Notes: generated by a model not told the origin, from the letters alone. Counted from the first letter of the stretch, positions 17,577 to 26,525 are shown. The stretch: DNA of 64,000 bases from Streptomyces xylophagus (GCF_000716435.1 NZ_JNWO01000004.1:186001-250000), one strand, 5' to 3'. Translations and numbers: made by a program.

Positions 17577-18947
17577 TTGAATGTGACCGAGACGACCCAG
17601 CAGATGCCGCCAGTGGGCGGGGCCAAGCCGCGCAGCCCGGAGTTCCGGCTCGCCGCGGACGCCCTGCGCGGGCTGCGGCAGGACCTGTTCCACGATGCCT
17701 TCGCCTACCGCCCGTTGCCCCGCTCCACCGCCGAAGGCCCGCTGACCCGCCGCCTGAAGGGGCGGGCGCGGGAGAACGCGGCCTGGAGTCCGCACGCCCT
17801 GATCGTCGCGGCCGGCCTGCTCGCGATGTTCGTCGCGACGAACGACGAGGCCCGCGGCGCGGGCAGCAACCTGATCCTCGGCCTGCTCGCCCTGGCGCCG
17901 GTGCTGCTGACCATGGTGCGGCCGGTCGGCGCGTTCTGGCTGTCCATGGCGGCGACCCCGGTCGCCACCGCCCTGGCGACCGGGTTCGACGACGAGTGGC
18001 CGTGGCGGAATGGCAGCTTCGCCTGCCATCTGTTCGTGCTGACGATCGTGGCGATACGCACCCGGCCGCGCACGGCCGCCTGGATGTGGACGCTGACAGC
18101 GGTCTACGGCTTCATCGCAGGCAACGTCGCCGGCGGCCACGCCTTCGGCTCGGACACCGCCCAGTTGCTGTTCTTCTCCGCCTTCGCCCTGCTCGGCGTC
18201 GCCGTCTGGCAGATACGCCGCGAGGCCCGGCAGGAGGTCACCGCCCAGCAGACCGTCACCGCGCACGAGCGGTCCCGGCGCACGCTGCTGGAGGAGCGCA
18301 CGACGATCGCCCGCGAGCTGCACGACGTGGTGGCCCACCACATGTCGGTGGTCGCCATCCAGGCGGAGGCCGCGCCCTACCGCGTGGAGAACCCGCCGCC
18401 GGAGCTGGAGCGCGCGTTCGTCACGATCCGGGAGAACGCGGTGGCGGCCCTGACCGAGTTGCGCCGTGTCCTGGGAGTGGTGCGTGCGGAGGACTACGAG
18501 GCGCCGGACGCCCCGCAGCCCACCCTCGCCGACATGGACGGACTGCTCGCCAATGTGCGCGACGCGGGCCTGAGCGTCGACAAGGCGGTGACGGGGGCGG
18601 TGCGTGAACTCCCGCAGGGCGTCGAGCTGTCGGCGTACCGGATAGTGCAGGAGGCGTTGAGCAACACGTTGCGGCACGCGCCCGGCGCGAGCGCCCGCGT
18701 CGAGATCGGTTATGTGCTGGGCGGGTTGGGCCTGCGGATAGTCAACGGCCCGATGCCCGAGCCGAGCCTGGTGAAGCCCTCGCCCGGTGCGGGGCACGGC
18801 ATCACGGGGATGCGGGAGCGGGTGTCGATGTTGAACGGCGAGATGACGGCGGTGCCGGTGGAGGGCGGCGGTTACGAGGTGACGGTGTTCCTGCCGGTGC
18901 CGAGTGCGAGTGAACCGGTCCCGAGTACGAGCGGAGGTGACGCATGA
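17577..18947 (+). CDS. Sensor histidine kinase, HisKA_3 type (second pair)
   Basis: This encodes 456 residues from TTG 17577; GTG 17583 is an equally possible start and neither has a strong Shine-Dalgarno. Residues about 65-220 contain five or six hydrophobic segments. His249 in ARELHDVVAHHMSVVAIQ is the phospho-acceptor; the ATPase domain has YRIVQEALSNTLRHAPGA and GHGITGMRERVSMLNG. The catalytic core is clearly paralogous to the kinase at 15351, while the sensor part has diverged, so the two probably detect different inputs. It overlaps its regulator by ATGA. Confidence 0.92.
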   Translation: MNVTETTQQMPPVGGAKPRSPEFRLAADALRGLRQDLFHDAFAYRPLPRSTAEGPLTRRLKGRARENAAWSPHALIVAAGLLAMFVATNDEARGAGSNLILGLLALAPVLLTMVRPVGAFWLSMAATPVATALATGFDDEWPWRNGSFACHLFVLTIVAIRTRPRTAAWMWTLTAVYGFIAGNVAGGHAFGSDTAQLLFFSAFALLGVAVWQIRREARQEVTAQQTVTAHERSRRTLLEERTTIARELHDVVAHHMSVVAIQAEAAPYRVENPPPELERAFVTIRENAVAALTELRRVLGVVRAEDYEAPDAPQPTLADMDGLLANVRDAGLSVDKAVTGAVRELPQGVELSAYRIVQEALSNTLRHAPGASARVEIGYVLGGLGLRIVNGPMPEPSLVKPSPGAGHGITGMRERVSMLNGEMTAVPVEGGGYEVTVFLPVPSASEPVPSTSGGDA

Positions 18948-19612
18948 CCATCCGGGTACTGATCGCGGACGACCAGATGATGGTGCGCGAGGGCTTCTCG
19001 GTCCTGCTGGGCGCGATGCCGGACATCGAGGTCGTCGGCGAGGCGGTGAACGGCAGGGACGCGGTCGAGCGGGTGCGTGAACTGGCCCCGGACGTGGTGC
19101 TGATGGACATCCGGATGCCGGAGATGAACGGCATCGAGGCGACCCGGGAGATCGTCGCGGCGGACGGCGCGGCGAAGGTGCTGGTGCTCACCACGTTCGA
19201 CCTCGACGAGTACGTGTACCAGGCGCTGCGGGCGGGAGCCTCGGGCTTCCTGCTCAAGGACGCCTCGGCACGCCAACTCGCCGACGGGGTAAGGGTGGTG
19301 GCGGCCGGCGAGGCACTGCTCGCGCCCTCCGTCACCAGACGGCTGATCACGGAGTTCTCGAAGTTGTCGGAGTCGCCCCGTCTGATGCCCGCCGCGCAGC
19401 CGGGGTCGTACGGGGAACTGACCGAGCGGGAGACGGAGGTGCTGGTCCTGATCGCGCAGGGCCTGTCGAACGGGGAGATCGCCGAGCGGCTGGTGGTGGC
19501 GGAGTCGACGATCAAGACCCATGTCAGCCGCGTCCTGGTGAAGTTGGGGCTGCGGGATCGTACGCAGGCGGCGGTGTTCGCGTACGAGGCGAGGCTGGTG
19601 AGGCCGGGGTAG
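18944..19612 (+). CDS. NarL/LuxR-type response regulator (second pair)
   Basis: This encodes 222 residues. The acidic pair is Asp9-Asp10, the phospho-acceptor is Asp55 in VVLMDIRMPEMNG, and the switch Lys is in FLLKDASA. The LuxR HTH is LTERETEVLVLIAQGLSNGEIAERL followed by AESTIKTHVSRVLVKLG. It is very similar to the regulator at 16778 including the recognition helix, so the two may compete for the same sites. A 4-bp overlap couples it to its kinase. The next gene, at 19817, is more than 200 bp away and is not likely to belong to the operon. Confidence 0.95.
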   Translation: MTIRVLIADDQMMVREGFSVLLGAMPDIEVVGEAVNGRDAVERVRELAPDVVLMDIRMPEMNGIEATREIVAADGAAKVLVLTTFDLDEYVYQALRAGASGFLLKDASARQLADGVRVVAAGEALLAPSVTRRLITEFSKLSESPRLMPAAQPGSYGELTERETEVLVLIAQGLSNGEIAERLVVAESTIKTHVSRVLVKLGLRDRTQAAVFAYEARLVRPG

Positions 19613-19637
19613 GGACGGGTACGGGTACGGGTTGTTT

Positions 19638-19730
19638 GTGGCCGGGGGCGGGTTCCTCGTGGCCGGGGGCGGGCTCTGAGGAGACTCTGATGGAACGCTG
19701 AGCCGATTCTGTCCCGGGCTCTGAGGGGAC
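19638..19730 (+). promoter_or_regulatory. Two nested 15-bp repeat pairs before the secreted trio
   Basis: GTGGCCGGGGGCGGG occurs at 19638-19652 and 19659-19673 (21-bp period). GGGCTCTGAGGRGAC occurs at 19671-19685 and 19716-19730 (45 bp apart, one mismatch). They sit 87-179 bp upstream of the gene at 19817 and look regulatory. Confidence 0.45.
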
Positions 19731-19816
19731 GTTGATCAGCGGCGGACGAATCCGTTCGAGAGTGGTGCGCAGCAACTGGTGCTTCCACCGAATTCCCCCT
19801 CTCGATGGAGTGATCC

Positions 19817-20461
19817 ATGGCATTCGCCCCGCGCAAGAAGACCTCCGCCCGGCGCTTCTCCCCCCGTACGCTCGGGGTGCTCGGTGTCCTCACCGTGGGC
19901 GCCTCGCTGCTCACGGCTCCGCAGGCACTCGCCGCCGACACTCCCACCAACGCCGAGCTGCTGAAGGCCTGCAACTGGGCCAGCTTCTGCAAGTTCCGCC
20001 CGCAGAGCTACTGGAGCTACACCGGCCCGGCGCACCAGGTCGGCAGCACCGCGTACAACTGCGGGACGCAGACCAACCAGCACCGGATCGACTGGTCGGA
20101 CACGACCACCGCGGGCAACACGGTCGGCGTCTCGGTCACCGCCGGCTACAAGTTCGCCGAGGTCTTCGAGGTGTCGGTCGAGACGAGCTACAGCCACACC
20201 TGGCAGAACTCCCACACCGACACCGAGTCCAACACGGTCAACATCCCCTCGGGCAGCTACGGCTGGATCGAGCGCGGCACCGCGAAGCAGCAGGCCAAGG
20301 GGTGGTGGGAGATCCAGTTCAAGGACAAGTACTACGGCCACTACGACTGGTACGTCTACGACTACCAGGAGTCCGGTTTCAACAACGACAACCCCAGCTA
20401 CGGCTATGTCACCTTCAAGGACAAGCCGATGAGCCTGGCCGATCGCGGCCGACACTGCTGA
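19817..20461 (+). CDS. Secreted aerolysin-like beta-protein (putative pore former)
   Basis: This encodes 214 residues. A clear signal peptide (basic start, hydrophobic core at about 18-33, cleavage after ALA at residue 39) precedes a mature protein with four cysteines (52, 58, 82, 214). Residues about 95-160 alternate polar and apolar residues and are rich in Ser/Thr (TAGNTVGVSVTAGYKFAEV, then SYSHTWQNSHTDTESNTVN and IPSGSYGWIERGTAKQQAKG). That pattern resembles the stem and insertion loop of aerolysin/ETX-MTX2 beta-pore-forming folds. I recall similar unnamed secreted proteins in Streptomyces. The pore-forming role is inference; a carbohydrate- or lipid-binding role is also possible. Confidence 0.7.
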   Translation: MAFAPRKKTSARRFSPRTLGVLGVLTVGASLLTAPQALAADTPTNAELLKACNWASFCKFRPQSYWSYTGPAHQVGSTAYNCGTQTNQHRIDWSDTTTAGNTVGVSVTAGYKFAEVFEVSVETSYSHTWQNSHTDTESNTVNIPSGSYGWIERGTAKQQAKGWWEIQFKDKYYGHYDWYVYDYQESGFNNDNPSYGYVTFKDKPMSLADRGRHC

Positions 20462-20474
20462 CGGGCGGCGCGCG

Positions 20475-21335
20475 ATGTCCCGTATCGCCGCTCTCGCGGT
20501 CTGCTCGCTCCTCCTCCTGACCGGCTGCGCGACCGCGAACGCCGAGGGCACGCACGTCGGTTACGCGGACCGTGCGGGGCCGACGGTGATCGGTACCGAC
20601 GGCTCGGCGGAGAGCAGGGTCGTGGCGGCGCTCTACGGCGAACTCCTCACCGGGGCCGGACAGAAGGTGCGGACGGCGGATGCCTCGTACGCGTCGCCGG
20701 TCGCCACCGCGCAGGCCGTGGTGGACGGGAGGATCAGCATCGCGCCCGCCTACGAGTCCACTCTGCTCCGGGCGATGCCGGGCGGGCAGACCATGCCGGG
20801 GAACATGGAGGCGACGCTGAGCATGGCGTTGCCGCCGGGGATCGTCGCGCTGCCCCCGGCCGCCGCGCAGGGCGGGGTCGTCCTCGCGGTCACCCGGTCC
20901 ACCGCGAAGCGGCACAAGCTGAGCGGCCTGGCGGATCTGCGCCGGGCCGGTACCGGTCTGACGCTCGGCGGTTCCGCGTCCGGTGATCCCGACGCCCCGT
21001 CCGTCGCCGCCCTGAAGGAGGCGTACGGCGTCACGCTCACCCCGGCCGGGACGGCGGGGACGGCGGACGTACGGGTGCTGCGCAGCACCGACCCGGCGAT
21101 CGCCCGGGACGGGCTGGTGGTGCTCGCCGACCCGAAGGCGGTCGTACCGCCCGAGCACGTCTTCCCGTTGATCAGCGCCCCCGCCCTGGACCTGACCGGC
21201 CGGACGGCGCTGGCCAGGGTCAACACCCTGCTGACGACACCCCAGTTGGCGAAGCTCACCGCGTCGGTCGACGCGGGCGAGACCCCCGGCAGAGCGGCGA
21301 GGGCCTGGCTGCGCGCCAAGGGTCTCCTGCGCTAG
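20475..21335 (+). CDS. Lipoprotein, OpuAC-like substrate-binding protein
   Basis: This encodes 286 residues. The signal MSRIAALAVCSLLLLTGC carries a lipobox with lipidated Cys18. The mature part resembles the glycine-betaine/choline-binding OpuAC (type II periplasmic-binding) fold: TVIGTDGSAESRVVAALYGE, DGRISIAPAYESTLLR, and LADPKAVVPPEHVFPLI. There is no permease or ATPase gene nearby, so it is an orphan binding protein. It starts 13 bp after the aerolysin-like gene and is probably cotranscribed, which suggests that it acts with it at the cell surface rather than in osmolyte uptake (inference). Confidence 0.82.
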   Translation: MSRIAALAVCSLLLLTGCATANAEGTHVGYADRAGPTVIGTDGSAESRVVAALYGELLTGAGQKVRTADASYASPVATAQAVVDGRISIAPAYESTLLRAMPGGQTMPGNMEATLSMALPPGIVALPPAAAQGGVVLAVTRSTAKRHKLSGLADLRRAGTGLTLGGSASGDPDAPSVAALKEAYGVTLTPAGTAGTADVRVLRSTDPAIARDGLVVLADPKAVVPPEHVFPLISAPALDLTGRTALARVNTLLTTPQLAKLTASVDAGETPGRAARAWLRAKGLLR

Positions 21336-21405
21336 CCCTGCACCAGCCCGCAATGGCTCAACCATCACCCCTCCACACAACTCACGTAGGAAAGGCGGTA
21401 GTTCC

Positions 21406-21774
21406 ATGCGCACGGTCAGACGCAAGGTGGTCATGGCGATGCTCGCCGCGGCCGCCGCGGTCGGCGGTCTCGCGGCTCCCGGGACGGCCTCGGCGGCGAG
21501 CGACAAGTTCGTGACCCTCAGGGTCTGCAGCGGGTCCACCGAGACGGTGAAGTTCTTCTTCGTCGGGGAGAACCAGTACGGCGACTGGATCGGCTCGCAG
21601 TTCTGGGAGATCGCGCCGAAGGGCTGCACGACGGCGAGCGGTTACTGGTGGAAGGCCGGGCAGTCGGTCGAGTTCCACCACCGCAAGCCCAGCACCGGCT
21701 GGCGCTGGGAGCCCCGGCTCATCTCGTACAACGACACGAAGGACAAGGCGGTCTACGACCTCTGGATCGGCTGA
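21406..21774 (+). CDS. Small secreted protein of unknown function, two cysteines
   Basis: This encodes 122 residues with a signal peptide (RRK, then an Ala-rich core, cleavage in TASA-A near residue 30). The mature 90 residues hold two cysteines (41 and 74), likely a disulfide, and many aromatic residues: VKFFFVGENQYGDWIG, SGYWWKAGQS, and STGWRWEPRL. I do not recognise the family. GTAGGAAAGG precedes ATG 21406. It lies 70 bp after the lipoprotein gene in the same direction, and its last 22 bp overlap the convergent response-regulator gene. It looks like the third member of a secreted set. Confidence 0.72.
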   Translation: MRTVRRKVVMAMLAAAAAVGGLAAPGTASAASDKFVTLRVCSGSTETVKFFFVGENQYGDWIGSQFWEIAPKGCTTASGYWWKAGQSVEFHHRKPSTGWRWEPRLISYNDTKDKAVYDLWIG

Positions 21775-22586
21775 CCGCCGGCACCACTGCCGATCCCCGC
21801 ACCGCCGATCCCCGTACTGCCGACCCCACCACCGATGCTCCCCTTCTCGGTGGTGGGGTCGGCGTTCACCAGATAGCCCGCGCCCCGCACGGTGCGGATG
21901 AGGGACTGGCCGGAGTCGCCCAGCTTGCGGCGCAGGTAGTAGACGTAGGTCTCCACGACCCCGGACTCGCCCTGGAAGTCGTACTTCCAGACGCTGTCGA
22001 GGAGGCTGCCCTTGGAGACCACCCGGCCCGCGTTCTCCATGAGGACCTTCAGCAGGGCGAACTCGGTGGCCGACAGGCGCACCGGCTGTCCGTGCCGCCA
22101 TGCCTCGCGGGTGTCGACGTCGAGTTCGACGCCGCCCGCGCGCAGCCGGCGCGGGGCGGCGGGGATGTCGTGGCCGAGGGGCCGGAGCGGGACGGCGCCG
22201 CGGGAGCGGCGGATCAGGGCGCGGATGCGGGCGCTGACCTCGGTGAGGTCGAAGGGCTTGGTGACGTAGTCGTCGCCGCCCAGGGCCAGCGCGCGGCACT
22301 TGTCGGCGACCGAGTGGCGGCCGCTGAGGAAGAGCACCGGGGTGTTGTCGCCCGAGGCCCGCAGCAGCCGGCAGACCTCGGCGCCGTCCAGGTCGGGCAG
22401 GACGAGGTCGAGCAGTACGGCGTCGGGCCGGTGGTCGCGGACGGCGACCAGGGCCTCGGCGCCCGTGGCGACGGCATGCGCGTCGAAGCCGAGGAAGCCC
22501 AGGGCCGTCACGAGTGGCTCGGAGATACCGGCGTCGTCCTCCACCACGAGGACGGAGGGGCGGTGGGGGGAACGTTCTCGGGTCAC
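21753..22586 (-). CDS. OmpR/PhoB-type orphan response regulator
   Basis: This encodes 277 residues from GTG 22586, which follows GAAGG; a TTG at 22607 would add seven residues. The receiver domain has VLVVEDD, phospho-acceptor Asp60 in AVLLDLVLPDLDG and switch Lys in DDYVTKPFDLTE. The winged HTH contains RLSATEFALLKVLMENAGRV and YVYYLRRKLG followed by IRTVRGAGYLV. The last 30 or so residues are a Gly/Ser/Ile-rich tail that the family normally lacks; it overlaps the convergent gene by 22 bp. No histidine kinase is adjacent. It may regulate the secreted trio or the NTPase next to it. Confidence 0.93.
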   Translation of the reverse strand: MTRERSPHRPSVLVVEDDAGISEPLVTALGFLGFDAHAVATGAEALVAVRDHRPDAVLLDLVLPDLDGAEVCRLLRASGDNTPVLFLSGRHSVADKCRALALGGDDYVTKPFDLTEVSARIRALIRRSRGAVPLRPLGHDIPAAPRRLRAGGVELDVDTREAWRHGQPVRLSATEFALLKVLMENAGRVVSKGSLLDSVWKYDFQGESGVVETYVYYLRRKLGDSGQSLIRTVRGAGYLVNADPTTEKGSIGGGVGSTGIGGAGIGSGAGGQPIQRS

Positions 22587-22688
22587 GTCTGACGCACCTT
22601 CGGTCAAGGGGATCTGTCAGGCCTCACCCCCAAGGCTGACGATCAAAGGGTTGTCCACGTAGCCCCTTCCATCACTCCAGACAAACAA

Positions 22689-25600
22689 TCACCGCTGTTC
22701 ACAGGTGTTCCGGTAGGGCGCGTCGGGGATGTCCGCGGCCCATTCGGCCCGGGTCAGCACGGTGCCGGCGCGGGCGCACACCTGGGTGAGGACGGCGGAG
22801 GCGGAGACGGCGTAGCGCTGGAGCGGGACGTGGTCGCCCGCGACGTAGAGCGTGCTGTTGTCGGGGCTGAAGGCGAGGGAGCGGATGTCCTCGCCGGGGG
22901 TGGGCAGGGTGCCGCCGAGGGGTTGCCGGGTGGCGGTGTCCCAGAGCTGGACGGTGCCGGCGTCACCGGCGACGGCGAGGGTGCGGCCGTCCGGGCTGAA
23001 CGCCAGCGCGCTGACGGCCTCGGGGGTGTTGGCGACGGGGGCGGGGAAGACGTTCGGCAGGATTCCCGCGCGGTCGCGCAGCGCCCCGTCCCACAGGGCG
23101 ACCCGCCCGGTCAGGTCACCGGCCGCCAGCCGGGAGCCGTCGCCGCTGAACGCGAGGGCACCGATCCTCCCGCTCTGCCCGAGGGCCTGTGCGGTGACGG
23201 GTCCGGAGGGCAGGGCGACGGCGTGGCTGTTGCCGACGAGGAGCCGGCCGTCGGGCCGGACGGCGAGGGTGCCGCTGTCGAAGTCCTGGAGCACGGCGGT
23301 CCTGCGCTGCCGGGCGGTGTCCCAGACCTCGTCGGTGACCTCGGGGGTGCCGGTGGTGTCCGGGACGGCGCCCGCGAGACCGGTCAGCTCGGTGAGTTCG
23401 GGCAGGTCGTCGAGGTCGGGCATGACGACGGCGGCCGGAGCGCTCCACGTACGCGCGGCCAGCAGGGTGCGCCCGCCCGGACCGAGGGCGACCGCGACCG
23501 CGGGCCCCGACGCCGACGCGGAGGGGGCGGTGGCGAGATCGACCGTGCCGCGTTCCCGGCCGCGCGCGACATCCCAGAGGGTCAGCCGCTGGGTGGCGGT
23601 GTCCCGGCCCGGTGCGGACACCCCGTAGGCGAACGTGTCGCCGTCCGGGCTGAACGCCATCAGGGACCTGGTGTCCGCCGGCACGACCGGCTCGCTCCCG
23701 GCGCGGGCCAACGGGAGCGCGGGGGAGCGCAGTTGGCGCAGGAGCCGTCCGTTCACGGTGGCGCGGAGCTGGAAGCGGTAGTGGCCGCCGGTCCGTTCGG
23801 CGGTGGCGAGGACGCGGCCGGAGGGGTCGAGCAGCGCGTTGTCCAGCGGACGGTCCCGCCACCGGGGGGTGGTCGCGGCGGCGACGTCGAGGGTGTGGAC
23901 GGTGGCGCCTTCGAGGTAGCGCAGGACGGGTTGGTCGGGGTCCCAGGCCAGACTCCCGGACGGCAGCTGCCCGTTGAGGGAGTACCGGAACACGGGCGCA
24001 TCCGGCGCCGACAGCCGCCACACCCGGATCTCGTCACGGCACGAGGCCGCCAGGAACTCCCCGTTCCGGCTGAAGGCCGCGTACTGGACGTCCGGATAGA
24101 AGAGACCGGCGAGCCGCCGTCCCGAGGTGGTGTCCCAGGCGCGGATCCCGGTGCCGGACAGGGCGATGAGCCGATGGTCCGCGCCGAGCCCGAGCAGTTC
24201 GTACGCGTCGTCGCAGATCCCGTGCGTGTGCTCCCACGCGCCGTGCAGCGCACGCCGACGGCCGAGGTCCCACACGGCGGGCGCGTGCCCCTTGGCGCAG
24301 ACGGCGACCTGCCGGTCGTCCGGACTCGGCGCCACATCGGGCCCGCCCGCGCCCGAGGCCTCGTAGAGCACCCGGTCGTCCGTGACGGCCCGCAGCCACG
24401 TCCGCCCGCCGCGCGGATCGCGCACCACATAGCTGCGGCCGCTGGGCCCGAAGCCGATCCGGTACGACGACGGCAGCGCCCGCGCGGGCCCGGTCCACTT
24501 CCCGGTGGCGGTGTCCAACAGCCGCTTCCCGCCCGGCACTTGGAGCGCCACGACCCGGGCGTCGGGAGAAGCGGCGAGCACCGTGGCGGCCCCGGGCAGG
24601 GGTCCGAAAGCGATACGGCGGTGGGTGGTGACGTTCCAGGTGCCCCAGGTCCGTCCCTCGGTGCTGAGCACGGCGCGGCCGGAGTCGGTGAGGAAGCGCG
24701 GGGTGTCGCCGTCCGACCCGGGCGCGGTGAAGGCGTCCAACTGGGGCTGGGTGAGCGCGCCGAGCAGCGCGGAGCGGCTCTCGGTGAGCGGGGCCGTGCG
24801 CCAGGCGGCGACGCTGAGCAGCATGGCCGTCCTGGGGTCGGTGGCCCGCATCGAACCGGCGACCGAGGCGACCCGGCGCGCGGCCGTCTCGACGCGTTCC
24901 CGTACGCCGTTGCGATGCAGCTGCCAGGCGACCAGACCGGTGACCAGTGACAGCGCCACGGCGGCGGACAGCGAGAGGATCAGGCGCCGGGCCCGGCGGG
25001 CGGTCCGGGTGGCCGAACGGCGTTCGTGCGCGCGGGCGTCGAGCGCGGCGGTGAGGAACTCCCGTTCCAGCGTGTTGAGTTCGGGGGAGAGTCCGGCCGA
25101 GAACATCTCCTCCGCGTGGGCCAGCCGGTTGCCCCGGTAGAGGGTGCCGGTGTCACGGCCGAGCTCCGCCCAGGTGCGGGCGGCCTGGGTGAGGCTCCGG
25201 TGGTGGCGCAGCCGTTCACGGTCTTCTTCCACCCAACTGTGCAGCCTGGGCCAGCTGTTGATGAGGGACTCGTGGGCCAACTCCATACCCTCGGCGTCCA
25301 CGGTCAGCAGCCGGGCACGGGCCAGCCGTTCGACGACCTCGCACAACTCCGGTTCGGAGGCGTCCAGTTCGTCCCGCCGGACCGGGCGCCGGGTGTCCGT
25401 GGTCCCCTGCCCCGGTTCGACCAGCCGCAGCAGCACCCGCCGGGCGGTGCGGGCCTGGGCGGGGGAGAGGCTGTCGTAGAGGTGCTCGGCGGTCGCGGCG
25501 ATCGCGCCGCACACTCCGCCCGCCGCCTCGTAGGCGGCCATGGTCAGGGTCCGGCCGCGGCGCCGGTGCCAGGTCTCCAACAGGGCGTGCGACAGCATCG

Positions 25601-26525
25601 GCAGCGCGCCGGGCCGGTCGACGACCTCGTCGATGATCCGGGCGGTCAGCTCCCGCTCGACCAGCAGCCCGGCAGCGGCGGCCGGCCGGACCACCGCCTC
25701 CCGCAACTCCGTCGCGTCCATCGGCCCGACCAGCAGATGGGCCTCCCGCAACGCGTCCACCAGCCCCCGGTGTTCGGCGCACCGGGCATAGAAGTCGGCC
25801 CGTACGGCGATGACGACCCTGAGCCGGTTTTGCCGGTCCCGCGCGGCGAGCAGCAGCTCGATGAACCGGGCCCGTTCCTCCCGGTCCCGGCACAGCGTGA
25901 AGATCTCCTCGAACTGGTCGACCACCACCCAGCTGTCCGGCTCCCCGTCCCCCGGAGCCAGCAGATGCCCGTGGGTCGCCGCCGGCGTGGCCCCCGGGGT
26001 GAGCACCCGCAGCACCGCCGCGCAGCCGTCCTGCTGGACGCGCCGCCGCAGCCGGGGTATCAACCCGGCCCGCAGCAACGACGACTTCCCGCTGCCGGAC
26101 GCCCCGAACACCATCGCCAGCCGGTGCTCGCACACCAGCTCCAGCAACTCCCCGACCAGCCGCTCCCGCCCGAAGAACAGCTCCTCGTCACCGGGTTCGA
26201 ACCGCACGAGCCCGCGATACGGCGGCTCGTCCGCACCGCCTCCGTCCTGCCGGGCGGCCATGTCCTCCTCGGCCGCCGCCTTCCACCGCGTCTCCCATTC
26301 CCCGGGGTCGGCGTCACAGGCCCGCGCATACGCCTGCACCACGGCGAGCGACGGCAACCGCTCCCCGCCGGCCGCCTGCGCGAGGGTGGCCGCCGAGTAG
26401 TGCGCGCGCCGGGCCATCGTCCGGTACGACGGCCCGCCGCACCCGGCACGCAGTTCCCGCAACTGATGCGCGAGCCGCTGCACGGCCCCGGCCTCGGGAT
26501 CCACCGGCCGCTCGGGACGTCCCAT
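22689..26525 (-). CDS. HTH-nSTAND1 NTPase with transmembrane helix and WD40 propellers
   Basis: This encodes 1,278 residues. Residues about 12-75 are an XRE-like helix-turn-helix (LRELRAGCGGPSYRTMARRA, then SAATLAQAAGGERLPSL). FFGRERLVGELLELV leads into the nSTAND1 NTPase with Walker A GASGSGKSS (Lys147) and a Walker B-like VVVDQFEEIF. Further winged-helix and helical repeats follow, a hydrophobic segment near 515-537 (LILSLSAAVALSLVTGLVAW), and then about 700 residues of WD40 repeats (AFSPDGRTLAVAGDAGTVQLWD and kin). STAND proteins with WD40 arms are sensors that oligomerise on ligand binding; many are implicated in defence or conflict. ATG 26525 is the family start; the frame is open to 26636. 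Confidence 0.9.
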   Translation of the reverse strand: MGRPERPVDPEAGAVQRLAHQLRELRAGCGGPSYRTMARRAHYSAATLAQAAGGERLPSLAVVQAYARACDADPGEWETRWKAAAEEDMAARQDGGGADEPPYRGLVRFEPGDEELFFGRERLVGELLELVCEHRLAMVFGASGSGKSSLLRAGLIPRLRRRVQQDGCAAVLRVLTPGATPAATHGHLLAPGDGEPDSWVVVDQFEEIFTLCRDREERARFIELLLAARDRQNRLRVVIAVRADFYARCAEHRGLVDALREAHLLVGPMDATELREAVVRPAAAAGLLVERELTARIIDEVVDRPGALPMLSHALLETWHRRRGRTLTMAAYEAAGGVCGAIAATAEHLYDSLSPAQARTARRVLLRLVEPGQGTTDTRRPVRRDELDASEPELCEVVERLARARLLTVDAEGMELAHESLINSWPRLHSWVEEDRERLRHHRSLTQAARTWAELGRDTGTLYRGNRLAHAEEMFSAGLSPELNTLEREFLTAALDARAHERRSATRTARRARRLILSLSAAVALSLVTGLVAWQLHRNGVRERVETAARRVASVAGSMRATDPRTAMLLSVAAWRTAPLTESRSALLGALTQPQLDAFTAPGSDGDTPRFLTDSGRAVLSTEGRTWGTWNVTTHRRIAFGPLPGAATVLAASPDARVVALQVPGGKRLLDTATGKWTGPARALPSSYRIGFGPSGRSYVVRDPRGGRTWLRAVTDDRVLYEASGAGGPDVAPSPDDRQVAVCAKGHAPAVWDLGRRRALHGAWEHTHGICDDAYELLGLGADHRLIALSGTGIRAWDTTSGRRLAGLFYPDVQYAAFSRNGEFLAASCRDEIRVWRLSAPDAPVFRYSLNGQLPSGSLAWDPDQPVLRYLEGATVHTLDVAAATTPRWRDRPLDNALLDPSGRVLATAERTGGHYRFQLRATVNGRLLRQLRSPALPLARAGSEPVVPADTRSLMAFSPDGDTFAYGVSAPGRDTATQRLTLWDVARGRERGTVDLATAPSASASGPAVAVALGPGGRTLLAARTWSAPAAVVMPDLDDLPELTELTGLAGAVPDTTGTPEVTDEVWDTARQRRTAVLQDFDSGTLAVRPDGRLLVGNSHAVALPSGPVTAQALGQSGRIGALAFSGDGSRLAAGDLTGRVALWDGALRDRAGILPNVFPAPVANTPEAVSALAFSPDGRTLAVAGDAGTVQLWDTATRQPLGGTLPTPGEDIRSLAFSPDNSTLYVAGDHVPLQRYAVSASAVLTQVCARAGTVLTRAEWAADIPDAPYRNTCEQR

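Noticed and set aside
19681..19727. ECF-type promoter with GGAAC and TCT
   Set aside because: The spacing between GGAAC and TCT is 11 or 23 bp, not the 16-17 expected.
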